DNA from: DASZTV01 sp035550655
GTDB lineage: Bacteria; Actinomycetota; Actinomycetes; JAFAQI01
Length of the DNA: 64,000 nt
NCBI GenBank assembly: GCA_035550655.1
Contig: DASZOU010000029.1
Span: 1-64,000 of the forward strand
Direction of reading: 5' to 3'
Shown: piece after piece, positions 62,209 through 64,000 of the stretch
Position numbering within the stretch: position 1 is the first letter of the stretch
How the letters are laid out: every line of letters begins with the position of its first letter
Made by a program: the position numbers and the translations under genes
The notes under the pieces: model-generated
Told to the model about the DNA's origin: nothing
The model's database searches: none
Seen by the model: the letters and a program-made list of their open reading frames with translations, nothing else

Positions 62209-63957
62209 ATGACACAGCTCGCCGCGCACGGCACGATCGCGATCCCTGAGGCCACCTCGACGCAGACGGCGACGTCGATCGCCGATTGCGACGCTGCCGT
62301 GGCTGATCTGGTCGCCCACGCCAAGAGCTGGTTCGAGGAACCCGCCGCCGACATGCTCGGGCTGCTCGAGCGCCTGAACGACTCGGTCCTGACCTTCGCC
62401 GAGGAGTGGGTGAAGGTCTCGTGCGAGGCGAAGCGCTATCCGGTCGACAACCCGATGGCGGGCGAGGACTGGACCAGCGTGATGATCACCGGCCGCTACG
62501 TCCGGATGCTGCACGCGGCGCTCACTGACATCGCGGCGGGCCGCAAGCCGGCGTTGCCGGGCAAGCCGCGCCCGGTGGCGGCGGGTCACACCGCGATCCC
62601 GGCCTTCCCGGTGGACGCCTTCGACAAGGTCGCGTTCTCGGGGTTCACCGGCGACATCTGGCTGCGCCGCGGTGTGACCGGTGCGGACGCGATCCAGCGT
62701 CAGGCGCAGGCATGGTTCGGCGGCGGCATCCCCGGCGTCTCCCTGGTGCTCGGCGCCGGCAACCAGTCCTCGATCCCGATCACCGACGCGCTCGACCGGC
62801 TCTTCATCGCACGGCACCCGGTCGTGTTGAAGATGAACCCGGTGAACGACTACGCCGGCCCGGTCTTCGAGAAGATCTGCGCGGAGCTGATCGACCGCGG
62901 CGTGCTGCGGATCGTGTACGGCGGCGCCGAGGTCGGCACCCACCTCGTCCGCCACGACGACGTCCACGACGTGCACGTCACCGGCTCGGACAAGACGTTC
63001 GAGGCGATCGTGTTCGGTGGCGGCCCGGAAGGCCTCACCCGCAAGGCCGCGAAGGACCCGCTGGTGACAAAGCCGGTCACCGGTGAGCTCGGCAACGTCT
63101 CGCCCGTGATCGTCGTACCGGGCCCGTGGACCGCCAAGGACATCTCGTTCCAGGCGCAGAACATCGCGTCGATGCTGACGAACAACGCCGGCTTCAACTG
63201 CATCGCGCTGCGGGCGCTGATCACGTCGAACACCTGGTCCCAGCGGGGCGAGCTGCTCGACGCGATGCGGGGCGTGCTGAAAGCGACCGAGGACCGCTAC
63301 GCCTACTACCCGGGCGCGCGGGCCCGGTGGGAGGCGTTCACCTCGGCGCACCCGGAGTCGGAGCGCTACGGGCAGGAAGAGCAGGGCTGCGTGCCCTGGA
63401 CGATGATCCCGGGCCTGCGGGCCGAGACGAAGGAAGAGATCGCGTTCACCACCGAGGCGTTCAACGGGGTCTTCGGTGAAGTCGGCATCGACGCGACCGA
63501 CACCGTCGACTTCATCCGCAAGGCGGTGGAGTTCGCCAACGACGGCCTTTGGGGCACGCTCGGCTGCTCGATCGTCGTGCATCCGAAGTCGATGAAGGAC
63601 CCGGCCGTCGCGGCCGCCGTCGAGCAGGCCATCGCCGATCTCCGCTACGGCACCATCGGCGTGAACATCTGGTCAGCCGTCGGGTTCACGCTCGGCACGA
63701 CGCCGTGGGGCGCCTACCCGGGCCACACCATCGACGACGTGCAGTCGGGGATCGGCTTCGTGCACAACTCGATCATGCTGGCCGAAGAGGACATCGAGAA
63801 GACGGTGGTCCGCGGGCCGTTCCGGATGCCGATCAAGCCGACCTGGTTCGCGTCGCACAAGACCGCGCACAAGGCCAGTGAGCTCGCCGCGAAGCTGATG
63901 ACCAAGCCGTCGTGGGGCAAGGTCCCCGCGCTCGTCACGACCGCGTTGCGCGGATAG
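62209..63957 (+). CDS. Aldehyde dehydrogenase-superfamily protein, long form
   Basis: A 582-residue member of the aldehyde dehydrogenase superfamily, longer than the usual 480-500. The candidate catalytic cysteine is Cys331 in NNAGFNCIALRALI. The NAD-binding/fold blocks IRHxVVLKMNPVNDYAGPVFEK and VHVTGSDKTFEAIVFGG (TGS) are visible. The N-terminal about 120 residues (AAVADLVAHAKSWFEEPAAD) are not typical and look like an extra helical region. The strong ribosome binding site GGTGGAGG 8 bases before ATG 62209 sets the start. The substrate is unknown. Confidence 0.85.
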   Translation: MTQLAAHGTIAIPEATSTQTATSIADCDAAVADLVAHAKSWFEEPAADMLGLLERLNDSVLTFAEEWVKVSCEAKRYPVDNPMAGEDWTSVMITGRYVRMLHAALTDIAAGRKPALPGKPRPVAAGHTAIPAFPVDAFDKVAFSGFTGDIWLRRGVTGADAIQRQAQAWFGGGIPGVSLVLGAGNQSSIPITDALDRLFIARHPVVLKMNPVNDYAGPVFEKICAELIDRGVLRIVYGGAEVGTHLVRHDDVHDVHVTGSDKTFEAIVFGGGPEGLTRKAAKDPLVTKPVTGELGNVSPVIVVPGPWTAKDISFQAQNIASMLTNNAGFNCIALRALITSNTWSQRGELLDAMRGVLKATEDRYAYYPGARARWEAFTSAHPESERYGQEEQGCVPWTMIPGLRAETKEEIAFTTEAFNGVFGEVGIDATDTVDFIRKAVEFANDGLWGTLGCSIVVHPKSMKDPAVAAAVEQAIADLRYGTIGVNIWSAVGFTLGTTPWGAYPGHTIDDVQSGIGFVHNSIMLAEEDIEKTVVRGPFRMPIKPTWFASHKTAHKASELAAKLMTKPSWGKVPALVTTALRG

Positions 63958-64000
63958 CGCACCGCACGACTGGGTGGGGACAGGGGTCGGGTTGTTGAAG

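Overview
High-GC actinobacterial chromosome, probably from a soil or plant-associated lineage within the wider Streptomyces/Mycobacterium/Frankia relatives. The core gene order (infB-rbfA-truB-ribF-rpsO-pnp-M16 peptidase-dapB ... thyA-folA-dapA-rnj-ftsK-rodZ-like-rimO-pgsA-pncC-clgR ... recA-recX ... miaB-miaA-dapF-hflX-lexA-nrdR-nrdJ) is the conserved actinobacterial block. RbpA, a ClgR-type regulator, an F420-type (Ddn-like) reductase, a mycothiol-enzyme-like protein, Lhr/Nei2 and a DUF3046 gene all fit. The species cannot be named from the sequence alone.

Layout. 1-9.2 kb: translation and RNA genes (infB partial, rbfA, truB, ribF, rpsO, pnp), an M16 peptidase and dapB. 9.2-13.7 kb: small metabolic genes, mostly on the minus strand, plus rsgA. 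13.7-24.6 kb: folate/dTMP and lysine synthesis, RNase J, FtsK, a RodZ-like protein, RimO, PgsA, PncC, ClgR and a TetR regulator. 24.6-34.3 kb: DNA repair (nei2-lhr, DUF3046, recA with an intein, recX). 34.3-40.0 kb: tRNA modification, a degenerate EAL protein, dapF and hflX. 40.0-44.7 kb: lexA, a LysM protein, nrdR and nrdJ. 44.7-51.2 kb: accessory c-di-GMP genes (small HTH protein, PAS-EAL, membrane GGDEF-EAL) and a Tat-exported amine oxidase. 51.2-64 kb: a secreted glycosidase, PAP2 phosphatase, oxidoreductases, HAD phosphatase, an MFS pump, rbpA, cspA, dus, maf and an aldehyde dehydrogenase. No gene-free stretch exceeds about 165 bases.

How the genes work together. The SOS circuit can be read directly: recA, lexA and the LysM gene divergent from lexA each have a LexA-type box (TCGAAC-N4-GTTCGA class), and two of these boxes lie inside recognisable promoters. 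recA carries a 363-residue intein with a LAGLIDADG endonuclease, inserted at the edge of the DNA-binding loop L2, so SOS output should depend on protein splicing. Many genes appear to be leaderless: a TANNNT -10 element lies 6-7 bases before the start codon of thyA, ftsK, rimO, clgR, miaB, dapF, lexA and others. In thyA the -10 itself contains an in-frame stop, which fixes the start.

The most interesting features are the recA intein, the lexA/LysM SOS control region, a short upstream ORF before rsgA, the catalytically dead EAL protein, and the c-di-GMP cluster.
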